Shown: positions 6,973-8,774 of the stretch, one piece after another
How positions within the stretch are numbered: the first letter of the stretch is position 1
Layout of the letters: each line of letters starts with the position of its first letter
From: Oribacterium sp. UBA5894
GTDB taxonomy: Bacteria; Bacillota; Clostridia; Lachnospirales; Lachnospiraceae
Direction of reading: 5' to 3'
DNA length: 8,774 bases
Assembly (NCBI GenBank): GCA_002431355.1
Contig: DJEQ01000109.1
Span: 20,146 to 28,919, forward strand
Notes under the pieces: model-generated
The model's database searches: none
What the model was told of the DNA's origin: nothing
What the model saw: only the letters and a program-made list of their open reading frames with translations
Program-made: the position numbers and the translations under genes

Positions 6973-7186
6973 CAGCACGAGACCATGTGGATACCGCCCA
7001 TCATGCGCATGTCTCCAGCGAAACGCCATCGCTCATTTCACAAATTCTCCAAACCTAAGACACATTTTAAACACAGAAATCCCGTATCATACTCGATGTA
7101 AGCAGAAAGATAGCTGAAGTGAATGAGCAGTCATCCAGACGGGAGCTCCGGCTCCTTCGATGAATGAACATATACGATCTATCAAG

Positions 7187-7225
7187 AACTCGACTTTAGA
7201 ACGAGACTTTTGAACAAGACTTTCT
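7187..7225 (+). repeat. Three tandem 13-nt repeats upstream of htrA
   Basis: The units are AACTCGACTTTAG (7187-7199), AACGAGACTTTTG (7200-7212) and AACAAGACTTTCT (7213-7225), consensus AACnAGACTTTnG. The array ends one base before the AGGAGG ribosome binding site of htrA. It may be a direct-repeat operator or part of the mRNA leader; the sequence alone does not decide. Confidence 0.8.
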
Positions 7226-7238
7226 TAGGAGGTTCATG

Positions 7239-8657
7239 ATGAAAAAAGTAGCAGGAATTGTTGCAGGCGCACTTTTATTTGGTGCCGTCGCCGGTGCTTC
7301 GATGGTCGGTGTCAATGTCGCCGCCCAGAAGGCGGGCATTACCTACCAGACGGAGAGCAGCACAGAAAATACAGCGGAGACCACGCAGGCCACAGAGACC
7401 GCAGGGGAAACACAGGCCGCAGCCGCGAGCAGTACAGGCGCACAGGCTTCGACCATGGGCTATGGCTCCGTATCTGAGGTTGCAAAGAACGCCATGCCAT
7501 CCGTTGTCGCCATCACCAATATGATGAAATATCAGGCCAATGGCTTTTCACTTTTCGGAAATTCCCAGAATTATGAGACGGAGGTTCCAGCCAGTGGCTC
7601 CGGTGTCATCGTCGGTAAAAACGATACTGAGCTTCTGATCGTAACAAACAACCACGTGGTTACAGATTCCACCTCGCTTTCCGTCACCTTCTGCGACGAG
7701 GAGAGTGTCGATGCAGAGATCAAGGGAACCGATGCTTCCGCAGACCTTGCCGTGGTTGCAGTAAAGCTTTCAGATATTCCGGAAAAGACCATGGACGCCA
7801 TCAAGATCATCAGCATTGGCAACAGTGATGATCTTCAGGTCGGTGATCAGGTCGTTGCCATCGGTAACGCCCTCGGCTATGGCCAGTCCGTCACAACCGG
7901 TATCATCTCCGCGAAGGACAGAGATGTCCAGACCAGTGAGGGAACCGAGTCCGGACTTCTCCAGACGGATGCCGCCATCAACCCGGGCAACTCCGGCGGC
8001 GCACTCCTCAATCTGAAGGGTGAGCTCATCGGCATCAACGTTGCAAAGTACAGTGACACAGACGTTGAGGGCATGGGCTACTCCATTCCGTCGGATAAGG
8101 CCAAGACCGTCATTGATTCCCTGTCGACCCTGACCACACGTCAGGCCGTTCCGGAAGACGAGCGTGGCTACCTCGGCATCCAGGTCAAGAACATTGATGC
8201 ACAGACCGCACAGACCTTTGATATGCCACAGGGCGTCTTCATTTATAAGTTTACGGAAGGCTCCAATGCTGAGAACAGCGGCCTGCAGGAAAAGGATATC
8301 ATCACCGCGCTGGATGGTCAGGGCGTGACCTCCTATGATGATCTCTCCACGCTGCTCGCGAAGTACAAGGCTGGTGAAACCGTCAAGGTGACCGTACAGC
8401 GTCCAAACGGCAACAAATATGATGAAGTTACTGTGGATGTAACGCTGGGTTCTTCAGAAACCTCGAACACCAACAAGAAGTCCGGCAGCAAGAGTCAGCA
8501 GAGCCAGGGCTCCACGAACGATCCGTTCTCCCAGAATGGCGGCAGCTCAAACAACCAGGATGGCAGCCAGGGCTCCGATGGACAGAACGGCTCCAGCAGT
8601 GATCAGGAGCAGCTGTGGCAGCAGTTCCAGCAGTTCTTCAATCAGTATCAGCGTTAA
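7239..8657 (+). CDS. htrA: HtrA/DegP-like membrane-anchored serine protease with one PDZ domain
   Basis: HtrA proteases degrade misfolded proteins in the cell envelope. Two adjacent ATGs exist at 7236 and 7239. AGGAGG (7227-7232) lies six bases from the second and only three from the first, so 7239 (472 residues) is preferred. With that numbering, residues 2-29 form a basic and hydrophobic N-terminal anchor, or possibly a signal peptide. A Thr/Glu/Ala-rich linker runs to about 72. The trypsin-like domain (about 78-295) carries the full triad: His139 in TNNHVV, Asp169 in ADLAVV and Ser252 in GNSGG. One PDZ domain follows (about 307-404). The last 68 residues are Ser/Gly/Gln/Asn-rich and end in the aromatic-Gln segment LWQQFQQFFNQYQR. 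The tandem repeats just upstream may control expression. Substrates are unknown. Confidence 0.95.
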   Translation: MKKVAGIVAGALLFGAVAGASMVGVNVAAQKAGITYQTESSTENTAETTQATETAGETQAAAASSTGAQASTMGYGSVSEVAKNAMPSVVAITNMMKYQANGFSLFGNSQNYETEVPASGSGVIVGKNDTELLIVTNNHVVTDSTSLSVTFCDEESVDAEIKGTDASADLAVVAVKLSDIPEKTMDAIKIISIGNSDDLQVGDQVVAIGNALGYGQSVTTGIISAKDRDVQTSEGTESGLLQTDAAINPGNSGGALLNLKGELIGINVAKYSDTDVEGMGYSIPSDKAKTVIDSLSTLTTRQAVPEDERGYLGIQVKNIDAQTAQTFDMPQGVFIYKFTEGSNAENSGLQEKDIITALDGQGVTSYDDLSTLLAKYKAGETVKVTVQRPNGNKYDEVTVDVTLGSSETSNTNKKSGSKSQQSQGSTNDPFSQNGGSSNNQDGSQGSDGQNGSSSDQEQLWQQFQQFFNQYQR

Positions 8658-8730
8658 CTACCAGCGTTAAATAATCTTCGGCAGAGGGGTGGCCTGCGAA
8701 ACCAGTACTCCAAGGTCGGAAAAATCAGAC

Positions 8731-8749
8731 ACTGTGCCTCCGGCACAGT
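8731..8749. other. GC-rich hairpin downstream of htrA
   Basis: ACTGTGCC (8731-8738) and GGCACAGT (8742-8749) pair perfectly around a TCC loop. No T-run follows on the + strand, so I do not call it the htrA terminator. On the - strand GTCTGATTTTT follows, which could be a weak terminator for a minus-strand gene beyond the window. The rest of 8658-8774 shows no gene. Confidence 0.4.
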
Positions 8750-8774
8750 TATGAATACGTTCGCCACTTAGGCA

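Larger units (their letters stand above)
6880..7238. other. Divergent intergenic region between the lipid kinase and htrA
   Basis: The 359-nt gap holds the kinase ribosome binding site and probable promoter, a near-palindrome GTCTCTTAAAAGAC (6931-6944), a perfect inverted repeat (6948-6972) and a weaker paired element GAGACCATG/CATGTCTC (6979-6987 with 7008-7015). A small GGAGC/GCTCC hairpin lies at 7142-7155. Three tandem 13-nt repeats precede the htrA ribosome binding site. A 14-codon ORF at 7123-7167 has only a weak ribosome binding site. I could not identify a convincing -35/-10 pair for htrA. Confidence 0.6.

Noticed and set aside
6880..7029. 50-residue N-terminal extension of the lipid kinase
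   Set aside because: The frame is open, but the family begins at MYYFIINP and a GGAGG site sits just before that ATG. The extension would also run through the predicted promoter and the inverted repeat.
8649..8670. CAGCGTTAA occurring twice, 13 nt apart, across the htrA stop codon
   Set aside because: It is only a 9-nt duplication, out of frame with the gene. It probably reflects local slippage and shows no sign of function.

Overview
The window carries ordinary bacterial chromosomal genes, most densely on the + strand. The base composition looks moderate, and several genes have strong AGGAGG-type ribosome binding sites. An MsmX/MalK-type sugar ATPase, a CdaR-like regulator, an FtsEX-hydrolase operon, ispF and HtrA together suggest a Gram-positive Bacillota of the class Clostridia, possibly Lachnospiraceae. 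That placement is inference from gene content and style; no rRNA or other decisive marker is present.

Layout. At 1-705 is the 3' part of a carbohydrate ABC-importer ATPase, closed by a strong terminator (721-756). A good sigma-A-type promoter (841-869) precedes a CdaR/PucR-like regulator (927-2018), which ends at another terminator (2081-2117). Next comes a tight three-gene cell-wall operon: ftsE (2237-3133), ftsX (3130-4038, 4-nt overlap) and a secreted coiled-coil M23 endopeptidase (4042-5370, 3-nt gap). FtsE and FtsX form a membrane ABC complex that in other bacteria controls a coiled-coil peptidoglycan hydrolase outside the membrane, and the third gene is the obvious partner. ispF (5456-5923), of the MEP isoprenoid pathway, follows on the same strand. 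It ends at a bidirectional terminator (5922-5968) shared with a convergent lipid-kinase gene on the - strand (5944-6879). A 359-nt divergent intergenic region (6880-7238) separates that kinase from an HtrA-like membrane-anchored serine protease (7239-8657). The last 117 nt have hairpin potential but no clear gene.

Points deserving a second look: three tandem 13-nt repeats directly upstream of the htrA ribosome binding site; a perfect 11-bp inverted repeat upstream of the kinase promoter; altered nucleotide-binding motifs in the kinase; an unusual 80-residue tail on FtsE; and a Gln/Ser/Gly-rich tail with an aromatic end on HtrA. I found no mobile element, CRISPR array, tRNA, rRNA or convincing wholly new system.
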